Part shown: positions 55,281-63,418 of the stretch, piece after piece | Layout: every line of letters begins with the position of its first letter | How positions within the stretch are numbered: the stretch's first letter is position 1 | DNA from: Corynebacterium rhinophilum | GTDB taxonomy: Bacteria > Actinomycetota > Actinomycetes > Mycobacteriales > Mycobacteriaceae | Length of the DNA: 64,000 nt | Assembly: GCF_030227225.1 (NCBI RefSeq) | Contig: NZ_JASPHQ010000012.1 | Coordinates: forward strand, 1 to 64,000 | Reading direction: 5' to 3' | Program-made: the position numbers and the translations under genes | Notes under the pieces: model-generated | Seen by the model: only the letters and a program-made list of their open reading frames with translations | The model's database searches: none | Told to the model about the DNA's origin: nothing

Positions 55281-55657
55281 TGCGCACTGATTTTAGCCGC
55301 GGCGAGCAGGTCACAGGCCTTATCTGGCTTTCTCTCGGCGCCCTTCTATCGCTATTTCTGGAGGTCATTTACCTCACCGCCCGGATTCCGCTGGCTGATG
55401 GTGCGAGCATAGCGTTTCCCATCACCCTCCTCATCGCCGCTGCCTTCAACGTGGTGCTAACCCGCACCGCGCGGCTGTGGAGTGATCGTACTTACATCGC
55501 GGCCATCCCCACCATCGTCTGGGGCCTGGGATTTTTCGCGCTTATGCTGCTGGTTCCGATTACCGGCGATGTCATCGTGGGCAATAATATTCTCAGCTTG
55601 CTCCTGCTTTTGGCCGGAATCGGCGGCGGCGTTTGGCCTTTCCTAAAGCAGAAGTGA
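55280..55657 (+). CDS. Four-helix membrane protein of the mshB locus
   Basis: The 125-aa protein has four hydrophobic segments (LIWLSLGALLSLFLEVIYL; ASIAFPITLLIAAAFNVVL; TYIAAIPTIVWGLGFFALML; ILSLLLLLAGIGGGVWPFL) and short polar loops. A comparable small membrane protein (Rv1171) follows mshB in mycobacteria. Its ATG shares a base with the mshB stop. Function is unknown. Confidence 0.8.
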   Translation: MRTDFSRGEQVTGLIWLSLGALLSLFLEVIYLTARIPLADGASIAFPITLLIAAAFNVVLTRTARLWSDRTYIAAIPTIVWGLGFFALMLLVPITGDVIVGNNILSLLLLLAGIGGGVWPFLKQK

Positions 55658-55711
55658 CATACTATATTTCATCCCCAAACCCATGAAATCAGGAAGATTC
55701 AAGGATTCTCC

Positions 55712-56035
55712 ATGACTTATACAATCGCTCAACCTTGCGTTGATGTAATGGACCGCGGCTGTGTTGAGGAATGCCCCGTCGATTGCATTTACGAAGGCAA
55801 GCGCATGCTCTACATCCACCCAGATGAGTGCGTGGACTGCGGTGCCTGCGAGCCCGCATGCCCGGTAGAAGCCATCTTCTACGAGGATGACGTTCCCGAT
55901 GAGTGGATCGATTACAACGATGCCAACGCAGCATTCTTCGATGACTTGGGCTCTCCCGGTGGAGCGGCAGCCCTCGGCCCGCAAGATTTCGATGCGTCAA
56001 TGGTAGCCGCGCTGCCCCCACAGAATCAGGAGTAA
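55712..56035 (+). CDS. fdxC: 7Fe ferredoxin
   Basis: The 107-aa ferredoxin has the actinobacterial 7Fe pattern: C-x7-C-x3-C-P (Cys9, Cys17, Cys21) with Cys25 (PVDCIYEG) in the 3Fe/4Fe region and [18 protein letters not shown] for the [4Fe-4S] cluster. The acidic C-terminal extension ([21 protein letters not shown]) is typical of FdxC/FdxA. It precedes dapC by 3 bp, as Rv1177-Rv1178 in M. tuberculosis. It is an electron carrier; its partner is not known here. Confidence 0.93.
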   Translation: MTYTIAQPCVDVMDRGCVEECPVDCIYEGKRMLYIHPDECVDCGACEPACPVEAIFYEDDVPDEWIDYNDANAAFFDDLGSPGGAAALGPQDFDASMVAALPPQNQE

Positions 56036-56038
56036 TTC

Positions 56039-57127
56039 ATGGCCCGCACACCGTTAGGACAATCGCTTCCGGATTTTCCCTGGAACTCGCTGGCTGGCGC
56101 CAAAAAGAAGGCCCAGGCGCATCCAGATGGAATCGTTGACCTTTCGGTGGGCAACCCCGTAGATCCGGTCGCCCCCGGCGTGCAGCTGGCGCTGTCCTCT
56201 GCCGCCGAGGCCCCCGGCTACCCGCAAACGCAGGGCACGCCCGAGCTGCGCGAGGCCATCGCCTCAGCCCTGCGCCGCCGCTACCGCATGGACGTGGACC
56301 GCGTCCTGCCCGTAGTGGGCACGAAGGAGGCCATCGCGTGGCTGCCCACCCTGTTGGGCATGCGCGGCGAGACCGTCGCCTTCCCCTCGGTGGCCTATCC
56401 CACCTACGAGGTCGGCGCCCTTCTCGCCGGGGCCACTCCGCTGCGCGCTGACGACGACTTTCAGGATGCCTCCCTGGTATTCATCAATTCCCCGTCCAAC
56501 CCCACTGGCCGCGTAGCTGGGGTAGAGGAGCTGCGCCGCATCGTGGCCTGGGCCCGCTCGACGGGTGCCATCATCGCCTCCGACGAGTGCTACATGGGCT
56601 TGGGCTGGAATGACGACAACCCGCCGGTATCCATCCTGGATCCGCGCGTGACCGACGGCGATAATACCGGCCTTATCGCCATGCATTCGCTGTCCAAGTC
56701 CGCGAATATGGCCTCCTACCGCGCCGGATTCTTCGCCGGCGATAACGATCTCATCGCGGAGCTCCTGGAGCTGCGCAAGCACGCCGGGCTCATCGTGCCA
56801 GGCCCGATTCAGGCAGCGATGGTGGCCGCGCTTGACGATGACCCCACCGAAGCCCTCCAGCGCCAGCGCTACGCTGCGCGCCGCGCCGAATTGATGCAGG
56901 CGCTTATCAAGGCGGGCTTTACCATCGACCACTCCGATGCCGGCCTGTACCTCTGGGCCACCCGCGGCGAAGACTGCCGCGAGACCATCGACTGGTTGGC
57001 TTCCCTGGGTATCCTGGCCGCACCTGGCGATTTTTACGGCCCCTCGGGTGCACAACACGTGCGCATCGGCTTAAACGGTACCGACGAGCGGGTGCGCGCC
57101 GCCGTCCAACGCCTCGCCAGTGCCTAA
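56039..57127 (+). CDS. dapC: N-succinyldiaminopimelate aminotransferase
   Basis: DapC transaminates N-succinyl-2-amino-6-ketopimelate in the succinylase branch of lysine and DAP synthesis. The 362-aa class I aminotransferase has the N-terminal VDLSVGNPVDPV, the FINSPSNPTGRV motif near residue 155 and the PLP lysine in HSLSKSANMASYRAG (Lys220). Together with dapD about 5 kb downstream it supports this role over other aminotransferases. The end overlaps the next gene by 8 bp. Confidence 0.92.
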   Translation: MARTPLGQSLPDFPWNSLAGAKKKAQAHPDGIVDLSVGNPVDPVAPGVQLALSSAAEAPGYPQTQGTPELREAIASALRRRYRMDVDRVLPVVGTKEAIAWLPTLLGMRGETVAFPSVAYPTYEVGALLAGATPLRADDDFQDASLVFINSPSNPTGRVAGVEELRRIVAWARSTGAIIASDECYMGLGWNDDNPPVSILDPRVTDGDNTGLIAMHSLSKSANMASYRAGFFAGDNDLIAELLELRKHAGLIVPGPIQAAMVAALDDDPTEALQRQRYAARRAELMQALIKAGFTIDHSDAGLYLWATRGEDCRETIDWLASLGILAAPGDFYGPSGAQHVRIGLNGTDERVRAAVQRLASA

Positions 57128-57968
57128 CTCGCCTCGCGCGTTTCGCCCGCCTGCCCGGGAGGGGATTTCTCCCCGCAAGGTGGTCTTGCACGAACGCGTT
57201 CCGCGCGAGGGCGAGTACTGGGCCGCCCGCGCGGGCGATTCGCCCTTTCCAGAGGGAACGCTTCTTCCCGCCGGTGCGGCTCTTCCCAGGCCCGTTCCCG
57301 CGTGGTACCACCCCTCCGTCCCGCCGGAGGAGCCGATTCCCTTTGACTACTGCGTAGTCCACGCGGATGAAGACATCATTGTTGCCGATAAACCACACTT
57401 TCTTCCCACCACTACGAATGGCCGCTTGCAGCGCGAAACCCTGCAAACCCGCCTGCGCGTAGACTTCGGCGAAGACGATATCGTGCCGCTTCACCGCCTC
57501 GACCGCCTGACCGCCGGCCTTGTCATCTGCTCGCGCAATCCCGCCACGCGGGCCGCCTACCAGCGCATTTTCCTGGGAGGGAGGGCGGTGAAGAGGTATA
57601 GGGGCATCGTCAAGCAGCCGCTTTTCTGTGATGAGGAAATCAGGCTGCCTATGCACAAGCCGCGGGGCAGCAGGCAGGTGCTCGTGGCCGATAATGGCAC
57701 GCCTACCTCGACGTATGTGCGCGCTGCGGGTCGGGAGGTAACCATGTGGCCGCGGACCGGGCATACGCACCAGCTGCGGGTGCTGCTGAATCATCTTGGG
57801 CATCCTCTCATCGGCGATGACACATATCCCGCGCCGCGCCCGCTCGACCTCTATGACTTCTCCCGCCCGCTTTACTTGCTGCACGAAACTATATCTTTTA
57901 TAGATCCTTCATCACATTCGGAGCGTCAGTTTTTCAGTTCGCGTGGCTTAGGAACTACAATCAGGTAA
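57120..57968 (+). CDS. RluA-family pseudouridine synthase
   Basis: The 282-aa protein has the RluA catalytic motif HRLDRLTAGLV with Asp128 and downstream RYRGIVK, HQLRVLLNHLGHPLIGDDTY, all family features. An S4 domain is not evident: the N-terminal 70 residues are Pro/Arg-rich. The target uridine in rRNA or tRNA cannot be read from sequence. GTG 57120 lies within the last codons of dapC, so translation is likely coupled. Confidence 0.88.
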   Translation: MPNSPRAFRPPAREGISPRKVVLHERVPREGEYWAARAGDSPFPEGTLLPAGAALPRPVPAWYHPSVPPEEPIPFDYCVVHADEDIIVADKPHFLPTTTNGRLQRETLQTRLRVDFGEDDIVPLHRLDRLTAGLVICSRNPATRAAYQRIFLGGRAVKRYRGIVKQPLFCDEEIRLPMHKPRGSRQVLVADNGTPTSTYVRAAGREVTMWPRTGHTHQLRVLLNHLGHPLIGDDTYPAPRPLDLYDFSRPLYLLHETISFIDPSSHSERQFFSSRGLGTTIR

Positions 57969-57997
57969 TTACTAATCTCCGGCAAGAAAGGCAGCCC

Positions 57998-58558
57998 ATG
58001 GCAGACCTCAGCGTTGCGCGCTTTGCGTCCAATTTTGGGCAATTCCTTAAGTTCGGTCTTGTCGGCGGCTCGGGAACCGCGGTCAACCTCTTCGTATATT
58101 TCATTGCGCAGAAACTCTTCGGCGCGGCGGGAATCTTTGCCGAGGACCCCTTCATGAACCTCTTCGGTTCTGCATTCCATATCCGCTGGTACCACGTCTT
58201 TGCCACCATCTCCTTCCTCGTAGCCAATACCTGGAACTACCAGCTCAACCGCATGTGGACCTTCCGCACCGTGTCCAAGGTGTCCTGGATTCGCGGTTTC
58301 TTCCCGTTCCTTTTGGCTGGAATCGGGGCGTTTATCGTTAGCCAGGTCATCCTGACGCTGCTCATGAATCCGAACTCGCCCGTGGGCCTACCAACCGATG
58401 TCTTCGATAACTCCACCGGATTGCGCACCAAGTCCTATTGGGCGCAGGCCATTTCCATTGTCGTTGCGATGCCCATCAACTTCATTATCAACAAGCTCTG
58501 GACGTTCCGCTCCAAGCCGAATAAACCCGTCGTCGTCGACGAGGTAGCGCCGGTTTAA
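57998..58558 (+). CDS. GtrA-family membrane protein
   Basis: The 186-aa protein has four membrane helices and matches the GtrA family: FGQFLKFGLVGGSGTAVNLFVYF at the N-terminus, VANTWNYQLNRMWTFRT near residue 75, and a second NKLWTFRS near the end. GtrA proteins assist lipid-linked sugar transfer or translocation in cell-surface glycan synthesis. It has a normal ribosome-binding site (GAAAGG) and is followed by a repeat cluster. Confidence 0.88.
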   Translation: MADLSVARFASNFGQFLKFGLVGGSGTAVNLFVYFIAQKLFGAAGIFAEDPFMNLFGSAFHIRWYHVFATISFLVANTWNYQLNRMWTFRTVSKVSWIRGFFPFLLAGIGAFIVSQVILTLLMNPNSPVGLPTDVFDNSTGLRTKSYWAQAISIVVAMPINFIINKLWTFRSKPNKPVVVDEVAPV

Positions 58559-58605
58559 CTACCCGCTCCTAGCTCGGCCTAGCCCGGCTCGTTTCGCCAC
58601 CCCGG

Positions 58606-58677
58606 CCCCGCCCTTCGCGCTCACCAGCGTGGGCTGCTGGGGTCTTTTTATGCCGCCGGTGAGCGGCAAGGGCGGGG
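58606..58677. repeat. Palindromic repeat unit B1
   Basis: Left arm CCCCGCCCTTCGCGCTCACC and right arm GGTGAGCGGCAAGGGCGGGG enclose a 32-bp core. The right arm has the variant CGGCAAGG for CGCGAAGG. Confidence 0.85.
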
Positions 58678-58714
58678 AGGGACGTCGCCAAGCAAGTGTA
58701 TGTGCGACACCCAT

Positions 58715-58776
58715 CCCTTCGCGCTCACGCTGGGATAGTTTTCATCGACGCCATGCCTGCTCGGTGAGCGGCAAAC
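58715..58776. repeat. Palindromic repeat unit B2
   Basis: Left arm CCCTTCGCGCTCAC and right arm GGTGAGCGGCAAACG enclose about 34 bp. The outer right arm is degenerate. Confidence 0.75.
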
Positions 58777-58785
58777 GAGGCTGCG

Positions 58786-58852
58786 CCTTTCGCGCTCACC
58801 GGCAATGGTTGCCGGCGGCGAAACTTCCTCCCGGTGAGCGGCAAGGGCGGGG
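58786..58852. repeat. Palindromic repeat unit B3
   Basis: Left arm CCTTTCGCGCTCACC and right arm GGTGAGCGGCAAGGGCGGGG enclose a 32-bp core. Confidence 0.8.
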
Positions 58853-58877
58853 AGGCGGGGCGCCGTTGTCGCTGGGA

Positions 58878-58941
58878 CCCCTTCGCGCTCACGGGGAGTA
58901 GTAAACGAACGCCACCCGCCGTCCGCGGTGAGCGCGAAGGG
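58878..58941. repeat. Palindromic repeat unit B4
   Basis: Left arm CCCCTTCGCGCTCAC and right arm GGTGAGCGCGAAGGG enclose about 34 bp. Confidence 0.85.
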
Positions 58942-58985
58942 CGGGTGGTGGGGTGTGCCTGAAGGCGGGTGGTGGAGGTGAGGTA

Positions 58986-59465
58986 CTAGTCCTCGAGGGT
59001 GGCGTCGAGGCGGGACTGGTCGCGGCGGTTTTGCTTCCGTCGGAGCGCAGGGGAGATGAGGATGACCGTGAAGGTACCTACGGTGGCGCCGATGAGGTAG
59101 GGGGCAGCGGGGGCATCGGAACGCGTGAAGGCGTGGTAGGCGGTGCCGGCGAAGCAGAGGAACATCGGGATGAGGTAGAGGGCGGTCAAAGTCCAGTTGG
59201 AGCGGACGGTGGGGGTGGCGATGTGCCTGCGCATCCAGGCGGCGCTGAGGGACGTGCCGGCGATGGAGGGGACAATGGCGAGGAGTGCGAGGAGGCTGAG
59301 GCGGCCGGGGAGGGACCATGCGAGGATGGCCGCGACGATGAGCTCGAGGAATGTGATTGGGGTCAGGGTGATGGCGGAGGCCTTGGTGAGGATGTCGCGC
59401 TCGAACTCGTCGGTGGAGGCGCGCTCGATGTGGTTGAGGGATATGTTGGCGATGGCGTTAAACAT
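58986..59465 (-). CDS. Four-helix membrane protein paired with a small HTH regulator
   Basis: The 159-aa product has a short polar N-terminus (MFNAIANISLNHIERAST), then four hydrophobic segments (TPITFLELIVAAILAW; LSLLALLAIVPSIAGTSL; WTLTALYLIPMFLCFAG; PYLIGATVGTFTVILISPAL) and a charged tail. ATG 59465 is preferred because GGAG lies eight bases upstream; it overlaps the HTH gene by 8 bp. The pairing HTH-membrane protein is common in Gram-positive accessory regions. The function is unknown; the HTH gene is probably its regulator. Confidence 0.7.
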   Translation of the reverse strand: MFNAIANISLNHIERASTDEFERDILTKASAITLTPITFLELIVAAILAWSLPGRLSLLALLAIVPSIAGTSLSAAWMRRHIATPTVRSNWTLTALYLIPMFLCFAGTAYHAFTRSDAPAAPYLIGATVGTFTVILISPALRRKQNRRDQSRLDATLED

Positions 59466-59667
59466 GTTGTTCAGCTCCAAAGATTTCTTCGACTGTTTTA
59501 TCTAGTTCGTGGCAGATGTCCAATGCGAGGTGCACGGACGGGGAGTAGTTGCCGCGTTCGATATTTGCGATAGTTTGCCGGGAGACGCCGACGCGCTCTG
59601 CTAGTTCGCCTTGCGACCATTCGCGCCAGCGCCGCCACTTGCGGACCATGTTGGGTTGTCCGGCCAC
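59458..59667 (-). CDS. Small Cro/CI (XRE)-type HTH regulator
   Basis: The 69-aa protein, from GTG 59667 with AGAGAGG six bases upstream, is little more than a helix-turn-helix: VRKWRRWREWSQGELAERVGVSRQTIANIERGNYSPSVHLALDICHEL, followed by DKTVEEIFG. This is the YgzD/Xre-like mini-regulator type that usually controls its own operon. A clear promoter and an overlapping dyad lie just upstream. Confidence 0.85.
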   Translation of the reverse strand: MAGQPNMVRKWRRWREWSQGELAERVGVSRQTIANIERGNYSPSVHLALDICHELDKTVEEIFGAEQHV

Positions 59668-59681
59668 ATCATCACCTCTCT

Positions 59682-59729
59682 TGTCGTGTTTACATGACTT
59701 AATATAAAGTAAACTTGACATTATGGCAA
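59682..59729 (-). promoter_or_regulatory. Promoter and operator of the HTH/membrane pair
   Basis: On the minus strand a -35 TTGCCA (59724-59729) and -10 TATATT (59701-59706) are separated by 17 bp. A dyad TGTCnnGTTTAC...GTAAACnnGACA (59682-59693 and 59709-59720) brackets the -10. It is the natural site for autorepression by the small HTH protein. Confidence 0.7.
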
Positions 59730-59732
59730 GGG

Positions 59733-60578
59733 TTAGACGCATAGATGCCAGCGCCAATATGGCTGGGTGGCGGACATGGGAAGCTGTGGCTTGCGGCCTT
59801 TGAGCAGGTCACGGGTGGCTTTGATAAGCAGGATGACTTGGTCAAGGTGGTGCCTGACGTCATCGGCAGTAAAGCGCAAAACCGTGTACCCATGCGCGGT
59901 CGCGGCGTTCTGTTTGGAGCGGTCTGCCTGAAACGCGAGGCTGTGGCTGTGGTAGGTCCAGCCGTCGATCTCCACGATGAGCTTGCCCATTAAAAGATCG
60001 AAGCGGTATCCGCACACGTGGGCGTTATGAACAGGGAAAATGCCTTCGGTGCGCAGGGCACGGCTCACCTTGCGCTCCGGTGGGCTATCCGCGCCGATGG
60101 CCGAGAGCCGCATCGTCTCCTTCAACGCGCGCGGTGTCCGGCCCATTCGTTTGCGGTCCCGCTCCAGCCGGCCGGGCCCCTTTTCACCGCGGTAAAACTC
60201 TTCCAGCAGCGGGCCACAGGCCCTAGCAATCTTGCGAGCAGCCCACAGAACCTGCACCACCGGCAGCCCCTTGACCAGGCTCGTTGCCTTGAGCCGGGAA
60301 TGCGAGACGCGGAAATTCTTGCCACGCAGCGTCCGCGGCCCCTCCGCTTCCAGTGGAAAGGTCAGCGGCCGGTCAAGGTGAATCTCCTGCGCGGTCTTCC
60401 CCGTAAAATGGATACGGCTCAGCCCATGCACCAGCGCCTTCGCCACCGCCAACGGCGACCACTCGTCGGTATAAATCCCCCGGTGCACGCGGTACAGCTT
60501 GCCCGCGCGCACTCGCCGCCGAATCGCGTCCTTGCCCAGCCCCTGCTCGCGCAACTGCGCAGTCGTCCATGCCCCCAT
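59733..60578 (-). CDS. AbiEi-like N-terminal domain fused to DUF559 nuclease-like domain
   Basis: The 281-aa protein begins MGAWTTAQLREQGLGKDAIRRRVRAGKLYRVHRGIYT, typical of the winged-helix head of AbiEi antitoxin-like proteins. Its C-terminal third (SPPERKVSRALR ... GYRFDLLMGKLIVEIDGWTYHSH ... RSKQNAATAHGYTVLRFTADDV) matches DUF559, a Vsr/restriction-endonuclease fold with the DxxxxxxxVEIDG core. Such proteins are common orphans in actinobacteria; they could be defence or mobile-element remnants, but function is unproven. No AbiEii toxin gene adjoins it. Confidence 0.75.
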   Translation of the reverse strand: MGAWTTAQLREQGLGKDAIRRRVRAGKLYRVHRGIYTDEWSPLAVAKALVHGLSRIHFTGKTAQEIHLDRPLTFPLEAEGPRTLRGKNFRVSHSRLKATSLVKGLPVVQVLWAARKIARACGPLLEEFYRGEKGPGRLERDRKRMGRTPRALKETMRLSAIGADSPPERKVSRALRTEGIFPVHNAHVCGYRFDLLMGKLIVEIDGWTYHSHSLAFQADRSKQNAATAHGYTVLRFTADDVRHHLDQVILLIKATRDLLKGRKPQLPMSATQPYWRWHLCV

Positions 60579-60705
60579 GGCTTCAATTTAAAAAGCGGCC
60601 GCCTCCTCGTCCAGACGGGGTCCGACAGCCTGTGGATAACCCGCCTATTTTGAGGTCTCGCGCTCTCTTTTCCTCGCCGCTCTGTGGATAACCTCCTTCC
60701 ACCCT

Positions 60706-60767
60706 CCCTTAGCGCTCACCGGCGGCCAGGTCTGTGCCCTTAAGCGGCCCCTGGTGAGCGCGAGGAG
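60706..60767. repeat. Palindromic repeat unit C1
   Basis: Left arm CCCTTAGCGCTCACC and right arm GGTGAGCGCGAGGAG enclose a 32-bp core. Confidence 0.75.
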
Positions 60768-60785
60768 TGAGTGTGCCGGCCAGCC

Positions 60786-60846
60786 CCCTTCACGCTCACC
60801 GCTTCCGCTTTCCGATGCCCATTTCGCCTCCCCGTGAGCGCGGAGG
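60786..60846. repeat. Palindromic repeat unit C2
   Basis: Left arm CCCTTCACGCTCAC and right arm GTGAGCGCGGAGG enclose 34 bp. Confidence 0.75.
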
Positions 60847-60857
60847 TCGGCCCCACA

Positions 60858-60924
60858 CCCGTCGCGCTCACCGGGAGGTGAAAACGCCGTACCCCGCCCA
60901 GTGCTGGTGAGCGCGAAGGGCGGG
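60858..60924. repeat. Palindromic repeat unit C3
   Basis: Left arm CCCGTCGCGCTCACC and right arm GGTGAGCGCGAAGGGCGGGG enclose a 33-bp core. Confidence 0.8.
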
Positions 60925-60996
60925 GTAATGGGGCGGCAGGCACGGTGGGCTGGATGTGAGGTGTAGGGCGTGAGGGCCGGAGGCAGGGAGTGGCCG

Positions 60997-62382
60997 CTAG
61001 GTCAGAGGGAGCGTGGAGGTCGGGTCGATGCCGCGAGCCTTGGAATTGAGCACACCCGCGATGGCGAGCACCGCGAACATGGCGGCGGCGGAGAGGAGTT
61101 GGGTGCGGGCGGTGGCATCGGTAAGCATGAGCACCGCGATGGCCGCGAAGAGGGCAAGGGCGAACCAAGTGAGATAGGGGAAGGCCCACATGCGGATGGG
61201 GAGTGGATGCAGGGCCTCGAGTTGGCGGCGTAGGCGCAGCTGGCTGACGGCGATGAAGACCCACACGATGAGCAGGGAGGCGCCGGCGGCGTTGAGCATG
61301 AAGGTGAGCAACCAGCCGGTATCGGCGTAGTTGAGGACGACCATGAGCACGGAAAGTGTGACGGATAGGGCGATGGCGGTGGTGGGCACACCCTCGGTAT
61401 TGGTGGCGGCGAAGATGCGCGGGGCCTCGCCGCGGGAGGCGAGCGAGTGCATCATGCGGGAGGAGGCGAAGATTTGCGCGTTGAAAGCGGATAGCAGCGC
61501 GAGGACGATGATGACCTCCATGATGCCGGCGGCACCGGGAATGCCGGCGCGGTCGAGGACCATGGTGAACGGCGATTCGGCGGCGGTGGAGGCGGCGTCC
61601 AGGCTGGAATAGGGAAGCAGGAACGTGATGACCAGGACGGAGCCCAGGTAGAACACGGAGATCCGCAAGATGGTGGAGCGCACGGCGTTGACCAGGGATT
61701 TTTCGGGATCTTCGGATTCGGCGGACGCGATGGCGACGACCTCGATGCCGCCGAAAGCGAAGGCTACGGCGAGCAGGCCGGCGGCGACGCCGCCGAGGCC
61801 GTTGGGCATGAAGCCATCGGCAAGGAAGACGGATGTGCCCACGAAAGTGTGGCCCGGCAGGAGGCCGAAGATGAGGAGGGCGCCGATGATGAGGAAGGCG
61901 ATGATGACGACGACCTTGATGAGAGCGAACCAGTACTCAAATTCGCCGAAGGTGCGCACGCGCAGCAGGTTGACGAGGCCGAAGACGGCGACGCAGATGG
62001 CGGCGGGTATCCAGGGCGGCACGTCGAACCACGAGCCGATGAAACCTGCGGCGCCGGTGATTTCGGCGCCGAGGACGGCGACAGTGGCGCACCAGTAAAT
62101 CCACCCTTGGGTAAAACCTGCCCAGCGGCCGATGCCGTGTTCGGCGTATTCGGAAAAGGAGCCGGAGGCGGGGATGACCGTTCCCATCTCCCCAAGCATT
62201 TGCATCACGAGGATGGCGAGGAATCCGGCGATCGCGTAGGCGATGATTACCGCTGGGCCGGCGGCGGAAATGCCTACGCCCGTGCCGAGGAAGAGACCGG
62301 CGCCAATGGTAGAGCCAAGCCCCATCATGGTCAGGTGGCGGACCTTCAGGCCAGAACCAAGGGTAGAAGAGTTATCAGACAC
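60997..62382 (-). CDS. APC-family amino-acid permease
   Basis: The 461-aa transporter has twelve hydrophobic segments and amino-acid transporter (AAT/APC) hallmarks: LKVRHLTMMGLGSTIGAGLFLGTG in TM1, SFSEYAEHGIGRWAGFTQGW near residue 95, and [24 protein letters not shown] near 310. It belongs with AroP/GabP/LysP-type amino-acid:proton symporters; the substrate is not resolved. GTG 62382 (VSDNSSTLGSGLK) is the start, since upstream codons overlap dapD. It lies 47 bp after dapD on the same strand. Confidence 0.88.
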   Translation of the reverse strand: MSDNSSTLGSGLKVRHLTMMGLGSTIGAGLFLGTGVGISAAGPAVIIAYAIAGFLAILVMQMLGEMGTVIPASGSFSEYAEHGIGRWAGFTQGWIYWCATVAVLGAEITGAAGFIGSWFDVPPWIPAAICVAVFGLVNLLRVRTFGEFEYWFALIKVVVIIAFLIIGALLIFGLLPGHTFVGTSVFLADGFMPNGLGGVAAGLLAVAFAFGGIEVVAIASAESEDPEKSLVNAVRSTILRISVFYLGSVLVITFLLPYSSLDAASTAAESPFTMVLDRAGIPGAAGIMEVIIVLALLSAFNAQIFASSRMMHSLASRGEAPRIFAATNTEGVPTTAIALSVTLSVLMVVLNYADTGWLLTFMLNAAGASLLIVWVFIAVSQLRLRRQLEALHPLPIRMWAFPYLTWFALALFAAIAVLMLTDATARTQLLSAAAMFAVLAIAGVLNSKARGIDPTSTLPLT

Positions 62383-62429
62383 TTCTCCATGGTATTTCTC
62401 GGCCGCGGGGCGCCGGAATTGGGGTGGCG

Positions 62430-63401
62430 TTAGTTCTTGTGGAGGTCCTCGTTCAGTGCGACGGCCTCGGCATTCCACTCCACGGCTTCGACAGCACCGG
62501 AGACGGAATTGCGGCGCAGCAGCAGGCCGGAGGCGCCGGAGAGCTGGGAGCCCTTAACTGCCTCGCCATTGCTGACGCCCAGGGCCTCGGCCACCTTGCC
62601 AAAGACGGCGACCTTGGTACCGGCGGTGACGTAGAGGCCGGCTTCGACAACGGCGTCATCGCCAAGCGAAATGCCGATGCCCGAGTTAGCGCCGAGCAGG
62701 CAGCGCTCGCCGATGGAAATAACTTCCTTGCCGCCGCCGGACAGGGTGCCCATGATGGAGGCGCCGCCGCCAATATCGGAGCCATCGCCCACGACGACGC
62801 CCGCGGAAATGCGGCCTTCCACCATGGAAGCGCCCAGGGTGCCGGCGTTGAAATTGACGAAGCCCTCGTGCATGACCGTGGTGCCCTCTGCCAGGTGGGC
62901 GCCCAAGCGGACGCGATCGGCATCACCGATGCGCACACCGGAGGGGACAACGTAGTCCACCATGCGGGGGAACTTATCCACGGAGTAGACCACGACGGGG
63001 CCGCGGGAGGCGAGGCGGCCGCGCACCATCTGGAAATCGGAGACGGCGCAGGGGCCGTAGTTGGTCCAGACCACGTTGTTGAGGTGGCGGAAGATGCCGT
63101 CCATGTTGAGGCCGTGCGGTTTTACCTCACGGTGGGAGAGCAGATGGAGGCGCAGGTAGGCGTTGTAGGTATCGGTAGGTGCCTCGTCGAGGTCAGCGAT
63201 GGTGGTTTCCACCGCCACGCGAGCCACGCCGCGCTCTTCATCGGGGCCGACGAGGGCGGAGAACTGCTGCGGAGTCTCCTCCAGACGCGTCGTGCCGGTG
63301 GTCTCTACTTGCTTATCGGTATGAACTGCTGGGAACCAAACGTCCAAGACGGTGCCGTCGTGGGTAATGGTTGCCAGGCCACGTGCGGATGCAGAAGTCA
63401 T
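62430..63401 (-). CDS. dapD: Tetrahydrodipicolinate N-succinyltransferase
   Basis: DapD transfers succinyl from succinyl-CoA to tetrahydrodipicolinate in the succinylase route to DAP and lysine. The 323-aa product is the longer actinobacterial type (as Rv1201c). It has an N-terminal alpha/beta domain and a left-handed beta-helix of hexapeptide repeats from about residue 155 to 270 ([22 protein letters not shown] ... [45 protein letters not shown]). The window also holds dapC, the next enzyme in the branch. Confidence 0.95.
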   Translation of the reverse strand: MTSASARGLATITHDGTVLDVWFPAVHTDKQVETTGTTRLEETPQQFSALVGPDEERGVARVAVETTIADLDEAPTDTYNAYLRLHLLSHREVKPHGLNMDGIFRHLNNVVWTNYGPCAVSDFQMVRGRLASRGPVVVYSVDKFPRMVDYVVPSGVRIGDADRVRLGAHLAEGTTVMHEGFVNFNAGTLGASMVEGRISAGVVVGDGSDIGGGASIMGTLSGGGKEVISIGERCLLGANSGIGISLGDDAVVEAGLYVTAGTKVAVFGKVAEALGVSNGEAVKGSQLSGASGLLLRRNSVSGAVEAVEWNAEAVALNEDLHKN

Positions 63402-63418
63402 GGTGGCTAGCTTAGCAA

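Larger units (their letters stand above)
58559..58985. other. Convergent intergenic region with four palindromic units
   Basis: About 430 bp between converging genes holds four palindromic repeat units (B1-B4), listed separately. No gene is evident; the open frames through it are products of the GC-rich repeats. Confidence 0.65.
60579..60996. other. Intergenic region with three palindromic units
   Basis: About 420 bp between tandem minus-strand genes. It carries three palindromic repeat units (C1-C3), listed separately, and two TCTGTGGATAA-like words (near 60629 and 60681). No gene is evident. Confidence 0.6.

Noticed and set aside
58648..59319. A 223-codon minus-strand frame across cluster B
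   Set aside because: A His/Pro/Arg-rich product created by GC-rich repeats; it overlaps the better-supported membrane protein gene.
58606..60924. CRISPR array at the repeat clusters
   Set aside because: The repeats alternate in orientation as palindromic pairs, gaps between units are irregular (9-70 bp), and there are no cas genes or leader.
60740..61264. A 174-codon minus-strand frame across cluster C
   Set aside because: Low-complexity Pro/His/Arg composition and overlap with the permease gene.
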